Shown piece after piece: positions 49,752 to 57,150 of a DNA stretch of 64,000 nucleotides. Source of the stretch: an uncultured Collinsella sp. (GTDB taxonomy: Bacteria > Actinomycetota > Coriobacteriia > Coriobacteriales > Coriobacteriaceae); NCBI GenBank assembly GCA_958437495.1, contig CAUBOH010000008.1, positions 1 through 64,000 of the forward strand. Reading direction: 5' to 3'. The translations under genes and the position numbers were made by a program. Within the stretch, counting starts at the first letter, position 1. Every line of letters begins with the position of its first letter. The notes below the pieces were generated by a model, which saw nothing but the letters and a program-made list of their open reading frames with translations, did no database searches and had not been told where the DNA came from.

Positions 49752-49822
49752 TTCAAGCTCACGTGTCTATATCTGCGTCCGCGTCCCCGCGGACACTCGA
49801 AATGCAGCAGGAGGAACTTAAG

Positions 49823-49957
49823 ATGAAGCGTACGTATCAGCCTAATAAGCGTAAGCGTGCCAAGACCCATGGCTTCCGTGCCCGTATGGCCACTAAGGGT
49901 GGTCGTGCCGTGCTCGCCCGTCGTCGCGCCAAGGGCCGCAAGCGTCTCACTGTCTAG
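49823..49957 (+). CDS. rpmH: 50S ribosomal protein L34 (bL34)
   Basis: A 44-residue, highly basic L34: [19 protein letters not shown] then [27 protein letters not shown] lies 7 bases before the ATG at 49823; a longer reading upstream is not real. First gene of the plus-strand origin operon, 20 bases before rnpA. Confidence 0.98.
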   Translation: MKRTYQPNKRKRAKTHGFRARMATKGGRAVLARRRAKGRKRLTV

Positions 49958-49977
49958 CAGCGATACACACATCTCGC

Positions 49978-50316
49978 ATGAAGACTATTAAGTCTCGGCA
50001 AGATTTCGAGCATGTGTTCAGTCAGGGGCGTCGTTTCAATCACCCTCTGATTCGAATGACCATATGTGAATCGGTTGGCGAAGGCGACTCCGGAAGGGTC
50101 GCCTTCGTTGGTGCTAAGCGACTCGGTTGTGCTGTCGTGCGCAACCGATCTAAGCGTGTGATGCGCGAGGCCGCCCGCAGCTGCGGATTTCCCGTTGCGG
50201 GTTATGACATCATCTTGTTCGCGACTCCCAAGACGAGGGTTTCCTCGCCGCAGGAGATGGACAAGGCATTGCGTTCGCTTATGAAGCGCGCCGGCGTTGC
50301 CGGGGAGGAGCGATGA
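49978..50316 (+). CDS. rnpA: Ribonuclease P protein component
   Basis: A 112-residue basic protein that helps the RNase P RNA mature tRNA 5' ends. It begins MKTIKSRQDFEHVFSQGRR and carries the family motif AVVRNRSKRVMREAAR. It follows rpmH and overlaps yidD by 4 bases (ATGA). The catalytic RNA gene is not in this window. Confidence 0.96.
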   Translation: MKTIKSRQDFEHVFSQGRRFNHPLIRMTICESVGEGDSGRVAFVGAKRLGCAVVRNRSKRVMREAARSCGFPVAGYDIILFATPKTRVSSPQEMDKALRSLMKRAGVAGEER

Positions 50317-50537
50317 GCAATCACGTTTTGCGACGTGTTGCCATCGCTCCTATTCGCATATATCAACAGGTTATTTCGCCCTTATTGCCTGACGCCTGCA
50401 TTTATTATCCAACGTGCTCTCAATACGCTATTCAGGCGATTGAGAAGTACGGTGTTTTGAGAGGCTGCTGGCTTGCCGTGAGGCGCATCGCTCGCTGCAA
50501 TCCCCTGCACGTCGGCGGTTATGACCCTGTGCCTTAG
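50313..50537 (+). CDS. yidD: Membrane protein insertion efficiency factor YidD
   Basis: A 74-residue YidD (Haemolytic, DUF37 family). IRIYQQVISPLLPDACIYYP and the TCSQYAIQAIEKYG stretch with its conserved cysteines are typical. Ends CNPLHVGGYDPVP. Coupled to rnpA and followed by yidC. Confidence 0.95.
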   Translation: MSNHVLRRVAIAPIRIYQQVISPLLPDACIYYPTCSQYAIQAIEKYGVLRGCWLAVRRIARCNPLHVGGYDPVP

Positions 50538-50566
50538 CGGGCACTCGCTATCGGAGGAAAACTTAC

Positions 50567-51337
50567 ATGTGGGATTGGATCGTTAACATCCTTTTTGAGC
50601 TGCTCAAGCTCATCCAGACCTTTGCGGTCGACTGGGGCCTGTCCATCATCATCCTGGTGGTCATCATCCGTCTGCTGCTGACGCCGCTTATGCTCAAGTC
50701 GACCAAGTCGACGGCTCGTATGCAGGTACTGCAGCCTAAGATGCTCGAGATCCAGGAGCGCTATGCCGATGATCCCCAGCGTCAGGCCGAGGAGATGCAG
50801 AAGTTCTACAGCGAGAACAAGTTCAACCCCATGGCTGGTTGTCTGCCGCTGTTGATTCAGATGCCTGTCCTGTTCGCCCTGTTTACGCTGCTGCGTAACC
50901 TGCCGAACTACTTTAGCGACGGCACGTTCTCGTTCTTCAACATCCTGCCTGACCTTACCACCACGCCGAGCGCTTCCTTTGCCGATGGCTTTATGGTTGC
51001 GCTGCCTGCGCTGGTTTGCCTGATTCTGTTTGCCGTTCTCACCTTGATTCCGCAGCTTTATATGTCGCGCAATCAGACTGGCCAGCAGGCCCAGAGCATG
51101 CGTATGATGGCTGTTGTCATGACTGTCATGATGCTTTGGATGGGTTGGAGCCTGCCCGTCGGCGTTCTGCTGTACTACGATGTGTCTTCTGCCTGGCAGG
51201 TTATCCAGCAGATCTTCGTGACGCAGAAGGTTATCGACAAGGCCAAGGCCGATGAGGAGGAGCGCCTCAAGAACGCTCCGCTGCAGGTCGAGGTTACCCG
51301 TCGCGAGAAGAAGCCTCGCCCGCACAAGAAGAAGTAG
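50567..51337 (+). CDS. yidC: Membrane protein insertase YidC
   Basis: A 256-residue YidC of the short Gram-positive type, without the large periplasmic domain. The conserved Arg of the hydrophilic groove is in IIRLLLTPL. A coiled C1 loop follows (MQVLQPKMLEIQERYADD), then helices through GCLPLLIQMPVLFAL and WMGWSLPVGVLLYY. The tail is basic (KKPRPHKKK), as in ribosome-contacting homologues. No lipobox is seen at the start. Confidence 0.95.
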   Translation: MWDWIVNILFELLKLIQTFAVDWGLSIIILVVIIRLLLTPLMLKSTKSTARMQVLQPKMLEIQERYADDPQRQAEEMQKFYSENKFNPMAGCLPLLIQMPVLFALFTLLRNLPNYFSDGTFSFFNILPDLTTTPSASFADGFMVALPALVCLILFAVLTLIPQLYMSRNQTGQQAQSMRMMAVVMTVMMLWMGWSLPVGVLLYYDVSSAWQVIQQIFVTQKVIDKAKADEEERLKNAPLQVEVTRREKKPRPHKKK

Positions 51338-51382
51338 TCGGGATATCAATCTTATTTAGGTACCTAACTTTTGGAGTACGTT

Positions 51383-51952
51383 ATGTCTGAAGAGATCATC
51401 GAGGATATGCTTGAGGAGGTTGCCCCGCAGGTCGCGGGCGATTATCCCGAGATTGCACAGCGCTACAAGGCTGGTGAAGAGCTGACTGATGAGGAGCTCG
51501 ACACCATTGCCGATGTTGCGATTTCCATTCTGCGTTCCATCCTTTCGCACTTCGATGCCGCCAACTCTCCTATCGATGAGTATGAAGGCGACGAGGGCGA
51601 GTTGATTCTGGATGTAACTGCTCCTGATCTTGCTGTTCTCATTGGTCGTCATGGACGCACGCTTGATGCCCTTCAGGTTATGTTCTCTCTGCTTGTAAGT
51701 CGCAAGCTCGGCTTTAGGTATCCGGTAGTCGTCGACGTCGAGGGTTATAAGAGTCGTCGTCAGGACAAGGTCGCCGCTATGGCTCAGTCTGCTGCCGAGC
51801 GTGCTATCCGTTCTCATAAGAGTGTGTCGCTTCCGCCTATGAATGCCTATGAGCGCCGACTGGTTCATATTGCGCTTCGTGGTAATGACGCAGTCGATAC
51901 TCATTCCGAGGGCTCTGACCCTGATCGCCATGTGGTAATTGTTGCTCGATAA
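51383..51952 (+). CDS. khpB: KH/R3H RNA-binding protein (Jag/KhpB family)
   Basis: A 189-residue protein with an acidic N-terminal half, a KH domain around LIGRHGRTLDALQ, and an R3H domain near the C terminus (PPMNAYERRLVHIAL). The N-terminal Jag_N domain found in many homologues is absent. The ATG at 51383 has GGAG 7 bases upstream. Position after yidC is conserved across Gram-positives. Probable post-transcriptional RNA binder; targets are unknown. Confidence 0.93.
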   Translation: MSEEIIEDMLEEVAPQVAGDYPEIAQRYKAGEELTDEELDTIADVAISILRSILSHFDAANSPIDEYEGDEGELILDVTAPDLAVLIGRHGRTLDALQVMFSLLVSRKLGFRYPVVVDVEGYKSRRQDKVAAMAQSAAERAIRSHKSVSLPPMNAYERRLVHIALRGNDAVDTHSEGSDPDRHVVIVAR

Positions 51953-51970
51953 TCTACTCGAGCTTATGCT

Positions 51971-52002
51971 AAGGGGACGTGGTTTCCACGTCCCCTTTTT
52001 TT
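51971..52002 (+). terminator. Terminator of the rpmH-khpB operon
   Basis: Perfect 12-base arms AAGGGGACGTGG / CCACGTCCCCTT with loop TTT, followed by TTTTT. Confidence 0.92.
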
Positions 52003-52048
52003 GTCAAAAGTTCTCGATACACTGATTTTTGTCAGAAAGGAGCTTCTG

Positions 52049-52786
52049 TTGTTTGTGCTTACTGATCAACAGGCTGAAGAGATGCTGAGTCGTCTAACTT
52101 CCTATTGCAAAGAATATTCCTTGAGCGTAAATGATACTGAGCTAAGGAAATGTATTCAGCATTTGGATTTGGTTCTGGAAACAAATAAGACAACCAATCT
52201 CACCCGTATTCTTAACGTAGAAGATGCTGCAATACTTCATATTCTTGACTCGCTTGTTTTGCTCCCTTATATCAATAAGGCTCCTGAGGGGGCTTTGCTC
52301 GATATGGGAACAGGTGCGGGTTTCCCTGGTATTCCATTAACGATAACCACGCATCGTAAAGCTACTTATATTGACTCTGTTGGCAAGAAGGTTGATGCTG
52401 TTAATTCTTTTGTTCATGCTCTTGGATTGAAATATGCTCATGCAGTCCATGATCGCCTTGAAGAATATGCTCGAAGCCATAAGAAGCAGTTCTCTGCCGT
52501 AACCGCTCGCGCACTCGCCCCTCTACCGATTCTTGTTGAGTATGCGGCTCCGTACCTCAAGGATGGAGGACTATTTGTTATCACGAAGGGCAATCCATCG
52601 GATGAGGAGCTTGCTTCCGGCATGTCAGCAGCTAAGACCTGCGGCTTCACTTTGCTTCTGAATGACGCATTCGATTTGCCTGAGGGCTTGGGCCACAGGG
52701 AGTTCATTGTTCTTAAGAAGAGCCATCCAGCATCCGTTTCATTGCCTCGTGCAAATGGCATGGCTAAGAAGAATCCGCTTGCTTAG
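52049..52786 (+). CDS. rsmG: 16S rRNA (guanine527-N7)-methyltransferase
   Basis: A 245-residue RsmG/GidB. The SAM-binding loop is LLDMGTGAGFPGIPL, preceded by NKTTNLTRI and followed by VTARALAPLPILVEYA. The start is a TTG at 52049 with AAGGAG 6 bases upstream; earlier in-frame codons overlap the terminator. The coding sequence is visibly less GC-rich at third positions than most of the window, as are parA and parB. Standard origin neighbour. Confidence 0.94.
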   Translation: MFVLTDQQAEEMLSRLTSYCKEYSLSVNDTELRKCIQHLDLVLETNKTTNLTRILNVEDAAILHILDSLVLLPYINKAPEGALLDMGTGAGFPGIPLTITTHRKATYIDSVGKKVDAVNSFVHALGLKYAHAVHDRLEEYARSHKKQFSAVTARALAPLPILVEYAAPYLKDGGLFVITKGNPSDEELASGMSAAKTCGFTLLLNDAFDLPEGLGHREFIVLKKSHPASVSLPRANGMAKKNPLA

Positions 52787-52787
52787 A

Positions 52788-52803
52788 TGTTTCGCGTGAA
52801 ACA
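52788..52803. promoter_or_regulatory. parS site 1
   Basis: TGTTTCGCGTGAAACA, one change from the ParB-binding consensus TGTTTCACGTGAAACA, directly after the rsmG stop. Confidence 0.9.
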
Positions 52804-52825
52804 TAATGGATAGTAATAACTGCTA

Positions 52826-52841
52826 TGTTTCACGTGAAACA
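52826..52841. promoter_or_regulatory. parS site 2
   Basis: A perfect TGTTTCACGTGAAACA, extended by flanking CTA/TAG into a longer palindrome. Confidence 0.95.
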
Positions 52842-52864
52842 TAGCAGTTGATATCGAATCGGAA

Positions 52865-52880
52865 TGTTTCACGTGAAACA
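52865..52880. promoter_or_regulatory. parS site 3
   Basis: A perfect TGTTTCACGTGAAACA, 40 bases before the parA start. Three sites within 93 bases mark the nucleation point for ParB. Confidence 0.95.
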
Positions 52881-52919
52881 TCCTCCGTTTGACAGCTTTA
52901 ATACACACCAGGAGGGACC

Positions 52920-53720
52920 GTGGGATTTCGCGACGTTAAGCGTTCAAAGAGCGCCAAAAACACGCGTATCATTGCAATCATCAACCAAAAAGGCGGCGTT
53001 GGTAAGTCAACGACAGCTGTAAACCTTGCCGCGGCGCTGGGCGAGCAGGGTCGGAAGACGCTCATTGTCGATTTTGATCCGCAGGGAAACAGTACCAGCG
53101 GATTTGGAATTGAAAAGGAAGACCTCGATCACTGTATCTACGATGCATTGCTGAATGATGTGCCGGCTGAATCACTTGTTCTTGATACAAACTGCAAAAA
53201 GGTATTCGTAATTCCGGCAACAATTCAGCTTGCAGGCGCCGAAATTGAGCTTGTGAGTGCAATTGCTCGTGAAACTCGCCTTAAAGATTTGCTTGAGCCG
53301 ATTCAGAACGAGTTCGATTTTATTTTCATTGACTGCCCTCCTTCGCTTGGCCTGCTTACTATCAACGCTTTGACCGCAGCAGACAGCGTTTTGATTCCGA
53401 TCCAGTGCGAGTATTATGCTCTCGAGGGTGTTACGAAGCTACTTGAGTCAATGAAGATGGTCAAATCGCGTCTGAACAAGGGCTTAGACACCTATGGCGT
53501 GCTTATGACTATGTATGATTCGCGTACTTCTTTGTCAAATCAAGTTGTTGAGGAGGTCCAGTCGTACTTTGGTGATAAGGCATTTAAGACGTTGATTCCC
53601 CGTACGGTCAAAATCTCTGAAGCTCCTTCTTTTGGAGAACCGGTTATTACTTATGCACCGCAAAATAAGGGTGCAAAAGCATATATGAATCTTGCAAAAG
53701 AGGTGATCAAGCGTGCCTAG
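52920..53720 (+). CDS. parA: Chromosome partitioning ATPase ParA/Soj
   Basis: A 266-residue deviant Walker ATPase. The signature loop is INQKGGVGKSTTAVNLA; later motifs are LIVDFDPQGNSTSG, FIFIDCPPSLGLLTINAL and IPIQCEYYALEG. A basic N-terminal lead of 14 residues is DNA-binding-like. The start is a GTG with AGGAGG 4 bases upstream. It moves ParB-bound origins and, in other bacteria, also affects DnaA. The parB start overlaps its stop. Confidence 0.95.
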   Translation: MGFRDVKRSKSAKNTRIIAIINQKGGVGKSTTAVNLAAALGEQGRKTLIVDFDPQGNSTSGFGIEKEDLDHCIYDALLNDVPAESLVLDTNCKKVFVIPATIQLAGAEIELVSAIARETRLKDLLEPIQNEFDFIFIDCPPSLGLLTINALTAADSVLIPIQCEYYALEGVTKLLESMKMVKSRLNKGLDTYGVLMTMYDSRTSLSNQVVEEVQSYFGDKAFKTLIPRTVKISEAPSFGEPVITYAPQNKGAKAYMNLAKEVIKRA

Positions 53721-54609
53721 CCCCAAAAAGCGCAGCGGATTAGGTCGTGGATTGAGCGCACTGGTTTCTGAAGCAGAATATGAAACCGGTGGTTCGTCTG
53801 CTGCGCCGACATCCGAAACCAAGCTGCCCATCGAAGATATTGTTCCCAATCCGAATCAGCCTCGAATTCACTTCAATGAAACTGAACTACGAGAGCTAAG
53901 TGAATCTATCCAGGAACACGGTGTTTTGCAGCCTCTCTTGGTTCGTAAACATGGCAACGGTTATGAAATCATTGCTGGCGAGCGTCGCTATCAGGCATCC
54001 AAACTGGCAGGCCTTGAGGAACTGCCGGTCATCATTAAGGAAGTTAATGATGAAGAAATGCTTGCTCTTGCACTTATTGAAAACCTTCAGCGTTCAGATC
54101 TGAATCCTGTCGAAGAGGCAAAAGGCTATCGTCAGCTCATTGATGCAAGTGGGATGACCCAGGAGGCTCTATCAAAGGCTGTCAGTAAGTCACGTTCTGC
54201 AATTACAAATTCGCTTCGACTTCTCGATCTTCCGGAAGTCGTACAGCAGATGATATTCGAAGGAAAACTCACAGCAGGTCACGCTAGGGCGATTCTTGCG
54301 GTTCCATATGAGGATGCCAGAATTAGGCTTGCAGAGAAAGTTGTTGCAGAAGGTCTTTCGGTCCGTGCGACAGAAAATCTTGCTCCGTTATTTTCTGCTG
54401 GAGAGACACCAAAGACCCCTAGGCCTGCAACACCTCAATCGTTTAAGAAGGCTGCGCGCGTTCTTCGTCAGGTATTTAATACCAACGTGCGCGTGAAGAG
54501 CTCACGTGGAAAGAACAAGATTGAGATTGAGTTCAAAGATGAGGAAGAGCTCTCACGTATTCTGGGTGAAATGATTCAATTTGATCAGGGTGACCAGGAT
54601 GAAGAATAA
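53713..54609 (+). CDS. parB: Chromosome partitioning protein ParB
   Basis: A 298-residue ParB. The CTPase/ParB-N domain includes LVRKHGNGYEIIAGERRYQA and the catalytic box ALIENLQRSDLNP. The HTH follows (TQEALSKAVSKSRSAITNSLR). The C-terminal dimer region is basic then acidic. The GTG at 53713 overlaps the parA end by 8 bases with AGAGGTG upstream. It should clamp DNA at the parS sites upstream. Confidence 0.95.
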   Translation: MPSPKKRSGLGRGLSALVSEAEYETGGSSAAPTSETKLPIEDIVPNPNQPRIHFNETELRELSESIQEHGVLQPLLVRKHGNGYEIIAGERRYQASKLAGLEELPVIIKEVNDEEMLALALIENLQRSDLNPVEEAKGYRQLIDASGMTQEALSKAVSKSRSAITNSLRLLDLPEVVQQMIFEGKLTAGHARAILAVPYEDARIRLAEKVVAEGLSVRATENLAPLFSAGETPKTPRPATPQSFKKAARVLRQVFNTNVRVKSSRGKNKIEIEFKDEEELSRILGEMIQFDQGDQDEE

Positions 54610-54853
54610 GATTTTGACAGCTGCTGCTTTGGCAGCAACGGTGGCTGCTGGTGCATTTGCTGGATATAAGATCGTGACGGACGATGAACTCCGTGGCCGT
54701 TTGCTCCGTAGTGCTCAAGATATCGTTGATACATCTAAGAAGAAAATGGATGTTATGACGGAAGATGTTGCTATGCGAACTGCCCAAGTAACCAAGAATC
54801 CTAAGATTAATCAAGATTGGGTTAATCACCAGTGGGAAAATGTAGGCTATTAG
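54599..54853 (+). CDS. Small membrane-anchored protein of unknown function
   Basis: An 84-residue protein with one hydrophobic N-terminal segment (ILTAAALAATVAAGAFAGY) and a charged helical remainder (DELRGRLLRSAQDIVDTSKK). The ATG overlaps the parB end by 11 bases and has AGGG upstream, so it is the third gene of the parAB operon. It resembles the YtxH-like small proteins in build, but this is not certain. Confidence 0.65.
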   Translation: MKNKILTAAALAATVAAGAFAGYKIVTDDELRGRLLRSAQDIVDTSKKKMDVMTEDVAMRTAQVTKNPKINQDWVNHQWENVGY

Positions 54854-54880
54854 GTACCTAACAATTACTCACTATTTTTG

Positions 54881-54921
54881 AAGGGGTCCTTGTCTGAACA
54901 CCAGAACAAGGGCCCCTTATT
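54881..54921 (+). terminator. Terminator of the parAB operon
   Basis: Arms AAGGGGTCCTTGT / ACAAGGGCCCCTT with one mismatch and a 12-base loop, followed by ATTT. Confidence 0.75.
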
Positions 54922-54966
54922 TCTTCCGAAATAGTCGCAGAACAATCGTGAGATGCGGATAGCCGA

Positions 54967-55010
54967 TTGATATGAAACGGCCTCGGTTGCAATTAAACAA
55001 CCGAGGCCGT
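54967..55010 (-). terminator. Terminator of rlmN
   Basis: Perfect 13-base arms ACGGCCTCGGTTG / CAACCGAGGCCGT around an 8-base loop; on the minus strand TTTCATAT follows. It lies 36 bases past the rlmN stop. Confidence 0.8.
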
Positions 55011-55014
55011 TCGA

Positions 55015-55030
55015 TGTTTCACATGAAACG
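55015..55030. promoter_or_regulatory. parS-like site 4, downstream of parB
   Basis: TGTTTCACATGAAACG matches the consensus at 14 of 16 positions. It lies between the rlmN terminator and stop codon, 2.1 kb from the main cluster. Confidence 0.6.
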
Positions 55031-55046
55031 TTTAGGTTGGTCTCCC

Positions 55047-56099
55047 CTACGCGTTCTTTTGGATCTTGAAGCGCTGCTTCAACTGACCGCAGGCCGCGTC
55101 GATATCGTTGCCGCGGGAATTACGGATCGTGGTCTCGATGCCGCGAGACTCAAGACGGCGCTGAAGATCTTCAACCTTATGGATCGGCGACGGCTTGAGC
55201 GGGCTGCCCTCGATATCGTTAAGCTGAATCAGGTTGACGTGGCACAGCGTGCCCTCGCAGAAGTCGCAGAGCGCCTGCATCTCGGGGTTGGTGTCGTTGA
55301 CACCCTCAATCATGGCGTACTCATAGGTTGGACGGCGACCGGTCTTCTCGGTGTAGAGCTGAAGGGCCTCGTGGAGGCGCAACAGCGTGTACTTCTTAAC
55401 GCCCGGCATGAGCTTGTTGCGCGTCGACTGGATGGCGGAGTGCAGCGAGACGGCGAGCGTGAACTGCTCGGGAATATCTGCAAACTTGCGAATTCCAGTG
55501 ATAACGCCGCTGGTAGAAACAGTAAGGTGACGAGCTCCAATGCCGATGCCATCGGGGTCGTTGAGGATGCGCAGCGCCTTGAGGACCTCGTCGTAGTTGG
55601 CAAACGGCTCGCCCTGGCCCATGAACACGACACTCGTTGCGCGCTCGCCAAAATCATTGGAGACATGGAGCACCTGGTCAACGATCTCTTGTGCGGTCAA
55701 CGAACGCTTAAGGCCGTTCAGGCCGGTAGCACAAAATGCACATCCCATACCGCAGCCGGCCTGGGTGGATACGCAAACGGAGAGCTTGTTGCGGCGAGGC
55801 ATGCCGACGGTCTCGACGGAAATGCCGTCGTGATACTCGAGCAGGTATTTACGGGAGCCGTCCTTGGAGACCTGCTTGGTGAGCTCGGTCGGCGTGTCAA
55901 AAGCAAATGCCTCTTTGAGCTGCTCGCGGAAGGCCTTCGGAAGGTTGGTCATATCGTCAAACGAACAAACGTTCTTCTCAAAAACCCATTCAATGAGCTG
56001 TTTGGCGCGGAAGGTGGGCTGGCCGAGTTCGGCAACGAGCTCGCGAATATCGTTTTGGCTCAAGTCGCGAATGTCCTGAGATTTAGTCCTGGGATTCAT
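55047..56099 (-). CDS. rlmN: Dual-specificity 23S rRNA/tRNA adenine-C2 methyltransferase RlmN
   Basis: A 350-residue radical-SAM enzyme. The cluster cysteines are in GCGMGCAFC. The MGQGEPFANYDEV stretch and the active-site cysteine near the C terminus (DIDAACGQL), which forms the methyl carrier, match RlmN rather than Cfr. It modifies A2503 of 23S rRNA and A37 of some tRNAs. Convergent with the parAB operon. Confidence 0.95.
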   Translation of the reverse strand: MNPRTKSQDIRDLSQNDIRELVAELGQPTFRAKQLIEWVFEKNVCSFDDMTNLPKAFREQLKEAFAFDTPTELTKQVSKDGSRKYLLEYHDGISVETVGMPRRNKLSVCVSTQAGCGMGCAFCATGLNGLKRSLTAQEIVDQVLHVSNDFGERATSVVFMGQGEPFANYDEVLKALRILNDPDGIGIGARHLTVSTSGVITGIRKFADIPEQFTLAVSLHSAIQSTRNKLMPGVKKYTLLRLHEALQLYTEKTGRRPTYEYAMIEGVNDTNPEMQALCDFCEGTLCHVNLIQLNDIEGSPLKPSPIHKVEDLQRRLESRGIETTIRNSRGNDIDAACGQLKQRFKIQKNA

Positions 56100-56184
56100 G
56101 GAAGCCTTTCGATTTTGGGGAAACGTAGACGGTATCGCTACAATATGGTATCAGCTGCAGAAATTATAGAGGAGGAGTCTGCCC

Positions 56185-57150
56185 ATGCCGGGTAAAAGCC
56201 TAGAGAACATGCACGTAGCGGTCTTGGCGGGCGGTCATTCCGCTGAGCGCGAGATTTCGCTCAATTCGGGAAAAAACGTCGTGGTGGCCTTGAGGGAGGC
56301 TGGCTACACTTCGGTGGAGCTGCTCGATACGGCCGCCGATGACTTTATGGTGACTATGGCGACCGGTGGTTTCGATGTGGCGTTTATCGCCATGCACGGT
56401 GCTGGCGGCGAGGATGGCGCCATGCAGGGCGCCATGGAGACCTTGGGTATCCCCTACACGGCATCGGGCGTTCTCGCCAGCGCTTGCGGTGCGGACAAAG
56501 AGGTGTCCAAGCTCCTGTACGCCAAGGCAGGGATTCCCATCGCCCCCGGCCTGGCGCTCGAAACGGGTGACGAGGTCGATATCGACCATATCGTCAAGGT
56601 CTGTGGCGAACGCTGCTTTGTGAAGCCTGCTGTCAATGGTTCGAGCTACGGCATTTCGCTGGTGCATGAGCCTTCTGAGCTGCCGGCTGCCATCAAGAAG
56701 GCATTCGAGTATGGTGACAAAGTACTCGTCGAGAAGTGCATCGAGGGAACCGAGATTACGGTAGGCGTGTACGGCGAGGACGATGTGCGCGCCCTGCCGA
56801 TCGTCGAGATTCGCAAGCCTGAGGATTGTGAGTTCTACGACTTGGACGTCAAGTACGTCGACCCTACGGATATCCACCGTATTCCGGCGCAGATTTCGCC
56901 TGAAAACTATGCCCGCGCCCAGGAGCTTGCTTGCGCTGCCCACAAGGCCCTCGGCTGTCTGGGCATTTCGCGCAGTGACTTTATCGTGAGTGAAGACGGC
57001 CCCGTCATTCTTGAGACCAACACCATTCCCGGCATGACCGATACGTCGCTGTATCCGGATGAGATTCGCCATACCGACGATATGACGTTTCCTCAGGTCT
57101 GTGACAGCCTGATTCGCATGGGCCTTCGTCGAGCGGGCGTTGCATGCTAA
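56185..57150 (+). CDS. ddl: D-alanine-D-alanine ligase
   Basis: A 321-residue ATP-grasp ligase for the peptidoglycan terminus. VLAGGHSAEREISLNSGK opens the protein, FVKPAVNGSSYGISLV binds ATP and FYDLDVKYVD carries the Tyr typical of D-Ala-D-Ala rather than D-Ala-D-Lac enzymes. It ends with VILETNTIPGMTDTSLYP. GAGGAGG is upstream of the ATG. Its stop overlaps the DinG-like gene by 7 bases. Confidence 0.95.
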   Translation: MPGKSLENMHVAVLAGGHSAEREISLNSGKNVVVALREAGYTSVELLDTAADDFMVTMATGGFDVAFIAMHGAGGEDGAMQGAMETLGIPYTASGVLASACGADKEVSKLLYAKAGIPIAPGLALETGDEVDIDHIVKVCGERCFVKPAVNGSSYGISLVHEPSELPAAIKKAFEYGDKVLVEKCIEGTEITVGVYGEDDVRALPIVEIRKPEDCEFYDLDVKYVDPTDIHRIPAQISPENYARAQELACAAHKALGCLGISRSDFIVSEDGPVILETNTIPGMTDTSLYPDEIRHTDDMTFPQVCDSLIRMGLRRAGVAC

